Shown: positions 34,715 to 46,380, counted from the first letter of the stretch. The stretch: 64,000 bases of DNA from Euborellia annulipes (GCA_023213315.1 JAKCPI010001897.1:241596-305595), one strand, 5' to 3'. The notes: generated by a model from the sequence alone, not told the origin. Numbers and translations: made by a program.

Positions 34715-35623
34715 GGACCCTGTTATGCATTAGTGTGTCAACCGCCAAAAAATTAAAAATTGAGTTAAGCACGGAATATTGTTTCAAATGCTATAATTAA
34801 TAGTATTTTTACTTTCTCTTACCTATGTATATATGTAATATATACATAGAGAAAAAGTATTGGATTCATGTCAAAAATTCGATGTCGAGATTTTGATGGA
34901 TCTTCACGTTTTGAGGTTCCCTGAATCCAAAAAAGTGGTTTTCGCGACATGGTCTGTCTGTGTGTGGGTGGGTGGGTGGGTGTGTGTGTGTGTGTTCACT
35001 TTTAAGCATGAAGGAATTGAGCTATGAGGCTGAAATTTTATATTTAAGTTAAACACCCCCGGGACCGGAAAAATAAGCTTTTAATCAAAATCGGCCAAAG
35101 AGTACTAGTACTTTACTGATGTACTTTTTCAGTTTTTTTCGATTTTCTCAAAATTCGCTCTAACGATTTTGATTAAAATTCAAAAATCAATTATTTTTTA
35201 GATGCTCTTTCAAATGTATATTCTCGTTTTGCCCTCAAAATTGTTTGAAGCACACTTTACTCTTGTTCTTCATAGGAAAGATAGGAGAAATGGTTGCCAT
35301 GGTAACAAAATATAAATATTTTCCCATACTTATAAATTTTACATCTGAATTCAAATATTCCATACTGCCGGGAACTAAATACATGTCGACACAAAAAATC
35401 TGGTGTGACAAGCACAGAACACAACTTTCGATTACCGAAGGTAAGAGAAAGTTGTGTGCTGTGCGCCAGTTACACCAGATTTTTTATGAAATATGTTCTA
35501 AAAAAATTTATATTTAATGTTACTTGCACAATTGACAAAAAAATTATATATAATCTAATCAAAACAAAAAACTTTATTGTCAAAACTCGGTAGCTAGCGC
35601 TTGGCACACTAATGCGTAACAGG
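34715..35623 (-). mobile_element. Family C MITE interrupted by a family A element
   Basis: The halves 34715-34810 and 35480-35623 join across the family A insertion to about 240 bp matching the copy at 11496, in opposite orientation. The right terminus is eroded after AACAGG. Confidence 0.85.
34811..35479 (-). mobile_element. Family A element, complete, inserted into a family C MITE
   Basis: The two halves of a family C MITE lie immediately outside (34715-34810 and 35480-35623), which fixes the boundaries. In element orientation it begins TCTGGTGTAAC and ends GGTAAGAGAAAGT, 669 bp. The uninterrupted MITE at 11496-11747 shows the target was a run of six T. The insertion left at most T-run duplication, consistent with T-T insertion by Helitron2/Helentron elements. 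It carries the 5' hairpin, a GTGTGGGTGGG microsatellite and the 3' hairpin. Confidence 0.87.
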
Positions 35624-36645
35624 ATAACATGATAAATATGATGCCATACACAATATATTTCAATTTTTAAAATGATTTAAAGAATATAATTTTCGATGTA
35701 TCAAAACTTTATGTGAAATATGGTGTTATTAAGAGCTCATCATCCTGATGATTACCATCAAGATTGATTGATTCCCTGGGAAATTCATTTAGAAACATCG
35801 ATACCACACGTCCTCACCCCTACCAAAAATGCGCCAAAAATTTTGATCATATCAATAATTTTAATGTTTTCATTTTTTATTGAATTGTGTGATACGCTTC
35901 ATTCCTTTAAATTATATTTTCTATATATTTCAATTTTTTATCTTTCTTTCAGCTAATGTGATTTGCTGAGTTGGATTAATGTAATATGATGGAAATAAAT
36001 AAAAAATTTTCTTCGGGTAGTAAACAACATCTTGAGAAGGAAAAAAAGGGATCAAATTGACACAGGATATATGGAACATGAACACAAAAACTTTTTTATC
36101 ACGTTTTGTCTCCTTTCTTATACTTCAAGTAAAGAGAAATTAATTTATTTATACAAGCCAATGTTTTTCGTATTGTATTTCTTAAAGAATGAATTATAAA
36201 TAATAAAATAGATGGATTTCAAAGCTTACTTTATAATTCAGTTTAAAATTCAATATTTTTAACGAACTTATGCCCCTCTCCCCCGTGGCTTAAAAGCCAA
36301 GGAGAGTAGGTTCGAACCCCAGGCGGTTCAAAGCGGAAAACCGGTAAACCGGTTTTAAACCGGTTTTGTAACATCTTAAACGATAACCGTTATTAATGAA
36401 TATATCTATTGGAGGTCCAGGCATTCTTATTTTAGCTATTTGCTATGCAAATGGCTTAAATATAATCAAACTACCTGCGATCCGAACCCAAGAAAATTAT
36501 TATTACTACTATTTCAATCCAGTTCCTGCTTGAGGATTTGTTTACATTCATAGAATACAAAAAATTTGACGTATAAGCTTACATATATTTCTCCTACATT
36601 TTCTATGCGAGAAATCGAACTTTAGGAATTAATAACTCAAAAAAT

Positions 36646-36787
36646 GCCCGGGCTTGGTGTAGTTGGTAGCGTGCCTACCTTCTATGCGAACGTGGGGTTC
36701 GGGCAGGCAGTTCGCTATGTCTTATATGGTCTAAGTTGGGGAAAATACGGTGAATGTAAATGAAAAAAAGTGTGAATGTTTTTTTTC
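36646..36787 (+). mobile_element. SINE S1, internally deleted
   Basis: The head GCCCGGGCTTGGTGTAGTTG is well preserved, the B box is damaged (GGGGTTCGGGCAGG) and the middle block is missing. The tail reads GTGTGAATG then T-rich sequence. It lies inside the AACCGGTTT-bounded element at 36335-37258. Confidence 0.8.
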
Positions 36788-36999
36788 AACTAAAAATGTA
36801 GGAATTTCGAGAGACGATGTATTTTTCTGGAATCTCCATGACCACCTCTATAAGACTGAAAATTTCATCATTTCAACGGAAAGTTGGACAAACAGAGCAA
36901 GACAGAGGACGATAGAAGACACTCCGCTATTATTATATATAGATTATTTACCAGCAGTGGAAAATTCGGATTTAAGGCCATTTTGATCCCATCCGTATT

Positions 37000-37120
37000 T
37001 GATTCAAATGATTGTTAATTCAGATCAGACTAAATGGGTTCTCGCTTGGGGCGGGAAGCGAACCCGAAACCTCCAAGACATTAGAAGCGTCTTCTATCGA
37101 AGCCATGGGTCACGGGCTAA
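37000..37120 (-). mobile_element. tRNA-like SINE head, minus strand
   Basis: On the minus strand, CCATGGCTTCGATAGAAGAC and TTTCGGGTTCGCTTCCCGCC look like the A and B boxes of a tRNA-derived SINE. CAGATCAGACTAAATG recurs at 37467-37482, supporting a repeat. Confidence 0.55.
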
Positions 37121-38054
37121 TTTATTATTTGAATACAAGATTACTGAAGAAAAAATTTAAAAAGTAAAACCGAATTAGGTTTTTCGGGAAAAACCGGTTT
37201 CTCGGTTTTTGAATTTAGCCAAAAAACCGGTTACCGGTTCGGTTTACCGGCCAAACCAAATATCGAAAAATAGCCTTACTTGTGCAACGCATAGCGACTT
37301 GACCATAAAAGCTACATTAAATCTAAATATAGTTTTAGAAAGAGTGGTTCAATACCCCGGGGTGTTTTTTCTTTTTTTGAATTGAAGTCATTTTACCGCA
37401 TGAGAGCACTCGGCGGGATTTCGTTTTTCAAAAATTTAAACCCCTGTAGATTCCGAACGGCTATTCAGATCAGACTAAATGAGATGCCATTTGGTGCAGA
37501 AAGAAAATCCTCTAATAGAATAAATAAAAAAATCCCGAGTAATTAACGCTAAAATTAGTTTTTTTCTCGAAAAACCTCATTTTTTAAGCATATGTCGCCC
37601 TTAATGGATAAAAGTTTGGCCACACCTGTCATATATTGTTTCAATGAAAATGTTTGAACATGTTTATTTATGAAAACAAACTACTAGTAAAAAAAAAAAA
37701 ACAATACTTTCTCTCTTTATATTTCAATATAGGTAAGAGAAAAAAAAATTTTTTTGAAGTCAAGCAAAAGACGTTGTCACGTTAAAAAGCCACCGGCTGT
37801 GTAGAAAACACAGCCAACACCTAATTTTTTTTATGTGGAGATATATTTAGTTGCCCTGAGCACCGAAGTTCCAAACTTGACAATCATTCTCAGTACAAGT
37901 AACAGATGTTTTGCAAACCATGAATTTTTCCCATCCAATATGACAAAGAAGCTGAGTATTCCATGAATGTAATTTTTGCCATTCGACATTTTGAGGAATT
38001 TTGTTGACACGCTTCATGTTGTTATATATTATATATTTTTTATTTGCTATTGTT

Positions 38055-38130
38055 TGTAGCCCTGATGATGGTCGTATATCTGACCGAAACGTCGGCTTAA
38101 GGTGATTAATAACGGAAATAAACTTAGCTG
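38055..38130 (+). repeat. Solo hammerhead-like terminal unit
   Basis: CTGATGA (38062-38068), stem GGTC/GACC (38070-38085), GAAA (38086-38089), CGTCGG, then GGAAATAAA downstream. No inverted partner was found nearby. Confidence 0.6.
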
Positions 38131-38483
38131 CAATTGCTCTTTTCTTTCTTCCTTACTATTTGATTCTATCTTTTCTTATGTACAATATTAAAAACCAGCA
38201 GCGTCACCCGCCTCTAGGAGGCTTCCACCCTTAGGATCGCCCTGCAGCTGGGTCAAATCCGCTAATTAAAGTGTTTGTAGATCATTATTTGCACGGAATT
38301 ATAAAAAGGTGTGACAGTCAGACAGAAGGACATTAGCCAATGATAAAATATAGGATCTATGTCGAATTTGGAAAAAATCTTGGGTGACTGGTCACACAGC
38401 AGATTTTTTGTGTTGAGATATATTTAGTTTTCGACAGTACGGTACATTTGAATTCAAGATGTAAAATTTATTTAAAAATATGG

Positions 38484-38588
38484 GCCCGGGCTTGATGTAG
38501 TTGGTAGCGTGCCTACCGTCTATACCGAACGTCGCGGGTTCGGACCCCAGGCATCCGATGATTTTATTTAAGCCATTTGGATACAACA
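38484..38588 (+). mobile_element. SINE S1 5' fragment inside a family A copy
   Basis: Only the tRNA head (GCCCGGGCTTGATGTAG, B box GGGTTCGGACCCC) and the beginning of the body remain. It is flanked on both sides by family A sequence, so it inserted there or was carried in a rearrangement. Confidence 0.8.
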
Positions 38589-38900
38589 AATTAACGAATT
38601 TCCTATGAAGAAGAGTAAAGTGGTCATAGTATGATTTCAATGGTAATGAGAATATACATTTTAAAGAGTATCTAAAAAATAATTGATTTTTGAATTTTAC
38701 TCAAAAGAGAAAATTGAAAAAAGTGAAAAATTACAACAGCAAAGTACTAGTACTTTTTGACCGATTTTGTTCAAAAGCTCATGCAAACAGAGTAGAGACA
38801 TTAGAATTCAAGATGTCAAATTTATAAGCATAGAAAAATCATACTATAAAATAAAGTGCTAGCGGCTGACTTTCTGTCCCTGTGTGTATGTGCCCATCAG

Positions 38901-39767
38901 TAGGGATGAAACGATACCACTGAGGTATCGATACTTTTACTCGATACTGGTATCGGTCGCAAAGTATCGAGTACCTACTCGGTATCGATTGAAAAGTATC
39001 GATACTTACTCGTATCGGTCAATTTTTTCGTACAATTAAAAAGAAGCAAAAACAGCAGTAAGTACTTAGGGCCTATATTATCAAGATTCGCAGGAACTTT
39101 GCAGCCAGGAGATTAAATAAAAATCTTTTATTTAATTTCTATTTGCTGACGTTTCGGTCGCCAATCATGACCTTCATCATCGGAGACCTCCAAGTATGAT
39201 AATATTTTTGTACAAATTAAAGTAAAAAGAAATTGTATATTTAATTTCAATGAATATTAAAATACCTAAGATCGTGTATAATCGACAATATTCGCCCTGA
39301 TGAAGGTTGGGATTTGCGACCGAAATGCCGGCAAATAGAATATTTAAAATTTTTTTTATTTAACTCTCCTGGCTGAAAAGTCCCTGAGAATCTTGATTAA
39401 ATCTCCACAACCATAAAACAACAAGTTCTTAAAAAAAAACAACGACGACTAAAAAAATATTCAGTTTTAGATGTACTACCCAAAAATAATAATTTTTCAA
39501 GATGTTTCCCTGCTGAATACTCCAATAATAAAAATTAAAATACAGCGGTACTAACCATTCCACTTATTTCTATTGTGAATAAGAACAAATCTACGTAAAT
39601 GTTCGTCCGACCAAACTAATTATCGCGTACGTGGACCGAGTATCGATACGAGTATTTTGACCGATACTTACTTGGTACTCTATTCCAAAGTATCGATTCC
39701 AAAAAGTACTTGGTATCGAAAAAAGTATCGAGTAGTACTTGTATTTACTCGTATCGTTTCATCCCTA
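38901..39767. mobile_element. hAT-like non-autonomous element with near-exact 8-bp duplication
   Basis: The 17-bp termini are identical and inverted: TAGGGATGAAACGATAC left and GTATCGTTTCATCCCTA right. CCCATCAG precedes and CCTATCAG follows, one mismatch in eight, as expected for an older hAT insertion. Sub-terminal regions are filled with GTATCGATAC-type palindromes (38920-39020 and 39640-39745). The interior carries a Penelope-like inverted pair (39075-39390). No transposase is present. Confidence 0.85.
39075..39390. repeat. Penelope-like inverted pair inside a hAT-like element
   Basis: The left arm (minus) has ATGATGA, GGTC/GACC and GAAACGTC. The right arm (plus, 39297-39325) has CTGATGA, GGTT/GACC and GAAA. 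Both continue into GCAAATAGAA..TTTAA and a shared CTCCTGGCTG-like outer block. Confidence 0.7.
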
Positions 39768-40527
39768 CCTATCAGAGCACTGATTGGTCAGAATAAAAAA
39801 GAAGTTGGAGTCCAAGAAGGAAATTTAGGAAGCTCAGTCAGAGAGGGGAAATTTAAAACCTTCGGTGAGCAATTGCAAAATTTCCAAAAAGTGAGCAAGA
39901 ATAAATTTTTGCATTTACTCGCCGAGAGGGTCCACCAGCGGAGTCCACTTTTTTTTGGACTCAAAACGTGTATATTAATCAAAAATTGACAGCGAGTTAT
40001 TTGACATAAATCCAATATTTTTTCTATCTCTATATATACTAGATATAATTTATATTATAAAGTATATATATAGGTAGAGAGAAAGTAAAAAACCACAAGA
40101 CAGGTAAAAATAGCATTAATCTGTTAAAAGACGCATCATTGACACCTCGATCCATCAGCCCTTTTTATTCGATTCGATTTCTCGATAGGTGGTGGCCTTA
40201 AGCCCTCTGCAAAAGGGAAAGTCCCGTGGGATAGACAGGAAAAGGGTTCTGCTTCACTGTTAGCTCAACTCAGACGAAAGATTCGCTCTCTTCCCTTTAC
40301 TTATTCTATTCTGATAAAGGTAAATAACGAAACATTAAACCCCATCCCACTAGTCTACACCCCCCTCTGTTAGCACCCCCTTTTTGCAGTAAACATATTG
40401 GTTTTATAGAATTTAAATTTCGAGAAGATAATAAAAAAAAATAAAAAAAATAAATTGACACTATAATAATACTATTTTAGCAAATAAATCAGGAGGACAG
40501 GAAAGGTACAATGCACCTATTCTCAAA

Positions 40528-40720
40528 TGTTTTTTTTTTTCAATTTTATTAAGAAAATCTTTTTCGGCAATATAGGCTTTGAACGGGATACACATCAAAT
40601 ATTACGATATATACCGTTAATGAGGTCCAGGCATGTTTATTTATATCATTTGGTATTCCAAATTGATTCAAATAAATCATTAATCGGAATTTCTGGGATC
40701 GAATCCTCGACTTCCTTTGT
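40528..40720 (-). mobile_element. Old SINE copy, minus strand
   Basis: A T-run, TTTTTCGGCAATATAGGC, GTTAATGAGGTCCAGGCA and TGGGATCGAATCCTC (an inverted B box) are in the expected S1 order but heavily diverged. Confidence 0.5.
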
Positions 40721-41017
40721 TTTCAGAAATATTGATATTTGTTATAATAATATCTCTAACCTTATGGCCCCGGAGAGGATGGGTGTGAACTTAATTAAAA
40801 TAATTTTTCGTAAAATCAAATTGTTGTTTATGAACGTCATTTTTAATGGGCTCTCCCCCCTCTTCTCCCAATCACAAATGTTATTTTTTTAACCCATTCT
40901 AAAAGAAAACGATCCTAATCCCTTGGATTAAATTGAGATTTGGAATTTAAAGTAAAAAAAATGTTTGTGGCAAAAAGTCCGAAATTCCAACAATTCGAAA
41001 AAAGGCGTTTGAAAGTT

Positions 41018-41275
41018 TTATTAGCATATACATTTTTATATAGGCGGACGACGCAAATGAATGCCAGAATCAATTGTAAAGAATGGAAATATTTTTTCGC
41101 CACTTTGGACTCGGAAGAAGGCGCTTTTTTAACAACGTTTGGTCGGCTTAACTCAAAAATTGAATTTTTCGGAGTTTCGCCACTATGCAGGCGATATAAT
41201 CTTTCCCAAAACAGAAGGGGTTCACACTCCCAGGATGGTTCAAATCTAGGACCCGAAACGTTAGCCATGGGCTGA
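41018..41275. repeat. Dispersed repeat shared with 25.1 kb, copy 2
   Basis: Same blocks as copy 1. Both strands stay open over about 110 codons here, but copy 1 is open only in part of the minus frame, so I do not call a gene. The minus-strand translation keeps KV..KYF.SL.L..VV..Y.NVY in both copies, a pattern that nucleotide similarity alone may explain. Confidence 0.6.
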
Positions 41276-42290
41276 CCCTAATAAAGAAATATCCCTGCGA
41301 TCTTCTTGTTTCGTTCTTTTATCAACACATTTCAATTCTACCAACATATTTAGTATTTAGAATAAATCCGAAGAGTCTTGAATTTTATCCCCCTGAATCA
41401 TCAACCATTATCCCAAATTTTTTACAAAAGATGATCACAAGTATTAGCCAACTTATTATTATTATTTTTTTTTTAATATATTTTTTGAAAAAAACTTTCT
41501 TTTTCAAACACCTTTATTTAATTTTATGTGTTTGTTGTTCTAGCTGTAAAAGTTGGCATTGAATTCTTTCCGGATTGATTTTTCTCGCCTGGCGCCAATA
41601 ATATTTTTGTTTCAACAGAACGATCAAAAAATTTGCTGGAGTTAGCTTAAATATGGTATAAAGCAATTGGCGAACATTTTCTCATTTTTTCAATACTTTA
41701 ACCACTTTTTTTACAAGAGTAAAAGAAATGTTGTATTATTTTAGATACAAAAATATATTTCGGTTCAATATTAAGCAAAAATTTTTTTTGATAATATGCC
41801 TATGACCATTAGAAGGAAAGTTGGTATAATTTGAGACATTAATTAAATCTTAAAGTTCTCGGTTCCTTGAACATTTCTCGTCCTTTAGAATAACATTTTA
41901 TTATATGTGTTGTAGAGGTGATGAAGAGAGAGAGAGTTACAAAAAAAAGTAAAAATACTGAAATTCAAGGCCGACAACTCCTGGAAGAAGACAACCACAA
42001 CATAGGTATGAGGAAATTTGGCAACTATGTTTTATTTCTTTTATTGGTGATTTAAGTCGGATGTTACAGTCACATTTGAGGCTATCTTTAAAGTCAAACT
42101 ATTATCATTAGATATCTATAGGATATCTAGGGATCTCTCTATTTGGGTTGTGAGCATTTTCATCAAGTTCAAACAATTTTCCAGTGAGCGCCACAATTAA
42201 GTCCCCAACTGATAGCTAGTATCTTAAGTATTTGGAATATTATATGGTGTAAGTTGAAGAGAAGTTGCTGTTTGATGTTATGGAATGGAA

Positions 42291-42372
42291 GAAAGAGCAA
42301 TTACAGGTGCAAGCAAATAAAGAGCTTGGATGCCAAATGCGCGAAAGGGGAGACGTTTCGGACAAGGAGCTT
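42291..42372. repeat. Third copy of the 11-kb terminal unit
   Basis: AAAGAGCAATTACAGGTGCA, GGATGCCAAATGCGC and GGAGACGTTTCGGACAAGG match 10990-11060. No partner arm is seen nearby. Confidence 0.55.
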
Positions 42373-42774
42373 TAACGTCAAAGACTGAAAGTGCTTCCAC
42401 ATTATCCGCGATGGGATTATCAGTTTCATCGCAAATCTTCATTCTCTATTTTAGATTTATATACAATTTATAATTCACAAATTTAATCCGTTAAATTAAA
42501 TGTCCCGGGTTGGCGTGGATGTTGGTAATGGTTTGTGTTAGCCAAAACGCGTAAAAAAGTACATTTTGCGGCGCTCGTACGCCAAAACTATTGATTTTAC
42601 AAAAAAAAGTTCATACATAGAATTGTAGGTAGGTTTTAATTTTTTATATGTAAATTATTTTATCATGGAGTAGCGAGTTGGAAAGGAAATATTGTGTAAG
42701 CTTCCATTTAAGTGCCATTTTTCCAATATGGCAGCGGCCTTCTTGGCGCAAAATACGAGGTGGCAAAGTTGAAA

Positions 42775-43119
42775 TTCGAAAAAAACTGAAAAAAGTATGA
42801 ACGAATCAGTAAATTGCTAGTACTTTTTGGTCGATTTTGTCCAAAAGCTTCACATCACGTCCATTGAGGTGCCTAACTTAAATATAAAATTTCAACCTCC
42901 TAGCTCTTTCCGTTATTGAGATATTTTGTTCCCAGACACACAGACGGAGCAAAGACAGGAAGACACACACACACACAGTCCATGTCGCGAAAACCACTTT
43001 TTGGATTCAGGAGCCTCAAAACGTGTATATCCATCAAAATCTCGACATCGAATTTTTGACATGAATCCAATAAAACTCTCTCTATATATATTAACAATAT
43101 ATAGAGGTGTAAGAGAAAG
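42775..43119 (+). mobile_element. Family A 3' half
   Basis: Contains the GAAAAAACTGAAAAAAGTA block, CTAGTACTTTTTGGTCG, a CACACAC microsatellite (42963-42976) and the 3' hairpin with GTAAGAGAAAGT. The 5' half is missing. Confidence 0.78.
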
Positions 43120-43489
43120 TAAAAAAAAATAATAAACCTAATACGGAATAAATAAGTATAATGAAAAACATTTCAATTTTACGTCTTTTTAAAAAAAATT
43201 CCATTTTAAGGGGCCAATTTATAAATATTTTACTGCACTGTTTGTTTCATTTTGAACGAACATGCGCCAATTAATCTCAGGGCCCTGTTAATTGTGCTTC
43301 TGACAAAAGCAATTCACTCGTTTTTTTTTTTAATAGAACCAACAAATATGCAGATGGACCTCTGATTGCGAATGTCATACTACGACTACATTTTTAATTA
43401 TTTTGATGTGACAACATAAAAAAAACAATTATGGCAGGATGTTGAAATGGAGGGCACCTAAAAATAAAATACTCTCGATTCTCTGAGAA

Positions 43490-44310
43490 TGTTCAGACGT
43501 TTCGGGCAAAATTTATTCGCCCATCTTCAGTGAACAATTAAATTGGGATTGAGAGTTAGTTTCTTTAATAATACATAGTTGGTATTTAATTCTACTACGG
43601 CCTCTTCTACAGAGTATCTCAAAAAAATGTACTCACGCTTCGAATGAAGAGAAAACATTATTTATGAACATAGAGAGTGAATGGAATAGCTTCGAATATC
43701 GAAGACAAATGTAAGTGAAGAATCATATTCGCAAATGTTAAAATTGATGACCATTATTGTCCAAACAAGGCTGGTAACATGTGGGGATATCTCAAAGACA
43801 AAGTTTATTGCACCAAACCAAGAACTATTGATGCATTGAAATTGGAAATTGAAAGACAATGTCGCGATATTCCTAAAGACATGTTTTGTGACGTTTGCGA
43901 ATCCCTTCGTGCACTTTATCAGTGTTGTCTACAATAATAAGACGTTTCGGGAAAAATTTATTCGCCCATCTTCAGTGAACAATTGTATTGGGAGAGAGTT
44001 AAGTTTCTTTAATAATACATAGTTGGTATTTAATTCTACTACGGCCTCTTCTACAGAGTATCTCAAAAAAATGTACTCACGCTTGGTGGTCATCAATTTG
44101 AACATTTGCGAACATGATTCTTCATTTACATTTGTCTTCTGTATTCAAAGCTATTCCATTTCACTCTATGTTCATAAATAATATTTTTCTCGTCATTCGA
44201 AGTGAGAGTACATTTTGAAACATGCTGTAGAATAGGTCTACGAGTAGAATTAAATACCAACTATGTATAATTATAGAGAATTGTTCACTGAAGATGGGCT
44301 AATACTTTTA
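43490..44310. repeat. Compound Penelope-like repeat cluster, three copies in two orientations
   Basis: Copy 1 is 43490-43755, partial copy 2 in the same orientation is 43940-44087, and copy 3 at 44088-44310 is inverted. All share ACATAGTTGGTATTTAATTC and the CTGAAGATGGGC core. A mariner transposase tail (43776-43937) lies between copies 1 and 2. Confidence 0.75.
43776..43937 (+). pseudogene. C-terminal fragment of a Tc1/mariner-type transposase
   Basis: An open stretch of 53 codons ends in TAA and begins NMWGYLKDKVYCTKPRTIDA, continuing to IPKDMFCDVCESLRAL. The WGYLKDKVY..KP.TI..LK block, followed by an IP.(D)M stretch, is the usual C-terminal tail of mariner-like (DDE/D) transposases. The residues expected just before WGYLK, including the last catalytic acidic residue, are missing because the sequence upstream belongs to another repeat. 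It sits between the inverted arms of a Penelope-like repeat cluster (43490-44310), so it is a trapped fragment and not a working gene. Confidence 0.78.
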
Positions 44311-44930
44311 TTCAAATCAAAGCATGATATGGCTCAGTCAATAGAGAGACAAAGCATCCGAGAAAATCTTGAGAACATTTCACATAATTTTTTAAATAAT
44401 CCTAAAAATTTAATCTTTGAATGATTTGTTTTATTTATTAAAAAAAAAAAAGTTATTTAACAAATTCAACTGACAGAGAGAGGATCAATGATTTCAAGTT
44501 ATTTATAGTCAATTCTGTTTTTTGGACATGAACTCTGATAAGGTTTTATGTTCCCAGTGGGGCCCTCGGATTCCGAGTCGGATCAGACAACCACTAATTC
44601 AATTGAAAATTCTGATGGACCAATTGAATATCCAGACATCGATATTGTTATAAAAATCTAACTTTTTTTTATTATTAGTATTTGCTGAGGTAATTTTTGA
44701 TAAATTTATGAGTTATGCAAGGGGGAAATAAATAAATAAAGGGGTAAATAAATAAATAATATTAATATAATAAAAAATACTCTCAAAAAGCAATAAAATT
44801 TAATTAATTAATAAATTATTGTATTTTTTTAATTTGAAAATTTTTGAAATCTCGGACTGATTTAGTTAACAGTAAGCTCAAATTTCATTGTTTTAAATGT
44901 AATGATTTTCCAATGATCAAGTACTGAAGA

Positions 44931-45161
44931 AGCCCCCGGGTTTGGCGTAGTAAGTAGCGCGCCTACCTCCTATACCAAACGTCGCGGGTTCGGACCCAGG
45001 CAGTCCGATGATTTTATTTAAGCCATTTGGATACCAGATGGCCCCACAATAGATATATTCTCTACAACGGTTATCGTCAAAGTCTTATATGGCCTAAGTT
45101 GCCGAAAAGACTGTATGAATGTGTGTGTGAATGTGAGTGTGAATGAGAAAAAAGTGTGAAT

Positions 45162-45190
<29 letters not shown>
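44931..45190 (+). mobile_element. SINE S1, full length with target duplication
   Basis: The head is GCCCCCGGGTTTGGCGTAG with B box GGGTTCGGACCC, then the standard body and an A-run of about 26. AAGTACTGAAGA occurs at 44919-44930 and 45191-45202. The long A-tail and clean duplication suggest one of the younger insertions. Confidence 0.92.
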
Positions 45191-45193
<3 letters not shown>

Positions 45194-45407
45194 TACTGAA
45201 GATTAATTTATTGTTTCCGAATGTACATACAGAATAGAATCACTTGAGATTGTATCTGAATTTATATCTGAAGAAGCCCACAAATTGAGTGGTCGAAAGG
45301 TTGTATCTTAAAATCTCCTACCATTGCACAGCGGTCTTTGAATTTGAAAAGACATGAATCTATAACTTTTGACGTTGAAAGGGAATTTTTTTAAGTTGGT
45401 TTAACAT

Positions 45408-46380
45408 ATCAAGCCCATACACGCTCAATTAAACTGGGCAGTTTATCACGTGTGACGTCATATCTGAGCGATAAACTGAGAAAACAGCGCAGTTCATTTT
45501 GTGCAGGACTGGGCAAAATTGTCTACTTTTGGAAAGATAAACTGCGCAGTTTCCTCAGTTTATTGCTCAGTTTCTGCAGTTCTGCCTGTGTCGCTTGAGC
45601 GTATTGCTCATCGGTTTCATAATAATAATAATAATAATAATATGTTGTTTCCATCATAAGAATAATAAAAAAGATGCCCTTCTGGGTTTTATCGAGGCCT
45701 ACCATAATTTGCCCGAATTGTAGGACGTTTTTTGTATTGTTTATTCAAATCGCGTTAAAAAAGAGGCCACATACGAGGTGTTGATCAATAAATTGAAACC
45801 TGAAGCGATTCGATTTTTTACTTCGAGTGTAGTAAAAAAAAAAAAAAAAATTAACAACCTTCAATCCATCTTTAGAAAAGAATTAAAGTTAACGATTCGA
45901 AAAGATCTGGAGCGGGATTAGATACATATTGCAAGAAAAAACTGGGAGAACTGAAAGCAAAACTGATGGGAAAATTGAAGTAGCCCACATAAAATAAATA
46001 AAATAAATAAATAAATTTATTACGACCCGCTTAGAGGCACCAGTCCTCGGTGGCTAGGTCCAACAAACACAATACAAATTTAAATACAATAACAAATACA
46101 ACAAAACAAAACAAAAGGAAAAAAATAAAAATAAAATAAATAAATAGAAATGCATGCCCATTAACAATCAACATGTTCATGCATTTCCATCGAAAAAAAT
46201 AAAAAAAAAACATCAAAAAATTCACGCAAGCCACGAGACCAGGAGTAAACGTCGCATTAGCCATCCCGCTGTTAAGGAAAACCTGGCCAAAACCTTAACA
46301 TACCTTAGGTTCAGATAACTGGACAGTTTTTTCTCAAATATTTGCAAAGGAAAACTGCGCAATCAAACTGCGCGTGTATT
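45408..46380. mobile_element. Putative DNA transposon relic with AACTGCGCAGTTT motifs
   Basis: The left edge CCCATACACGCTC and the right edge, read inverted as CCCTAATACACGCGCAG, form imperfect inverted termini. Just inside both ends the palindrome AACTGCGCAGTTT and its halves recur (45413-45610 and 46315-46365), as expected for sub-terminal transposase-binding sites. The interior holds the MADF-like relic, an (AAT)n run at about 45619-45642 and A-rich sequence. I could not define a target duplication. Confidence 0.5.
45762..45970 (+). pseudogene. MADF-like DNA-binding domain relic
   Basis: The plus strand reads EATYEVLINKLKP, then an A-rich run, then KKINNLQSIFRKELKL, then after a frameshift SKRSGAGLDTYCK. 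The pattern KKKINNLR..(F/Y)RKEL.K...S.RSGAG.D..Y is the core of MADF domains, found in arthropod transcription factors and in the second protein of PIF/Harbinger-type transposons. There is at least one frameshift, and the homopolymer has probably expanded. It lies inside an AACTGCGCAGTTT-rich element (45408-46380), which supports a transposon origin (inference). Confidence 0.6.

Larger units (their letters stand above)
36335..37258. mobile_element. Putative hAT-like element bounded by AACCGGTTT repeats
   Basis: The left edge (36337-36370) and right edge (37186-37256) both consist of repeated AACCGG/CCGGTTT motifs in inverted arrangement; the right edge, inverted, gives GGTAAACCGAACCGG. The interior contains SINE pieces (36372-36465, 36646-36787, 37000-37120). 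I could not find a target duplication. Confidence 0.45.
38372..40091 (+). mobile_element. Mosaic of family A pieces around a hAT-like element and a SINE
   Basis: The 5' part starts near TTGGGTGACTGGTCACAC and has a shortened hairpin. A SINE head lies at 38484-38588 and the body continues to about 38860. A hAT-like element occupies 38901-39767. Family A-like 3' sequence (TTTTTTTTGGACTCAAAACG, 3' hairpin, GTAGAGAGAAAGT) follows at 39945-40091. Stretches near 38790-38900 and 39780-39940 do not match other copies. Confidence 0.55.

Noticed and set aside
40940..41275. 111-codon plus and 117-codon minus frames
   Set aside because: They lie over a dispersed repeat whose other copy at 25.1 kb carries a stop in the matching plus frame. 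No known domain in either strand.
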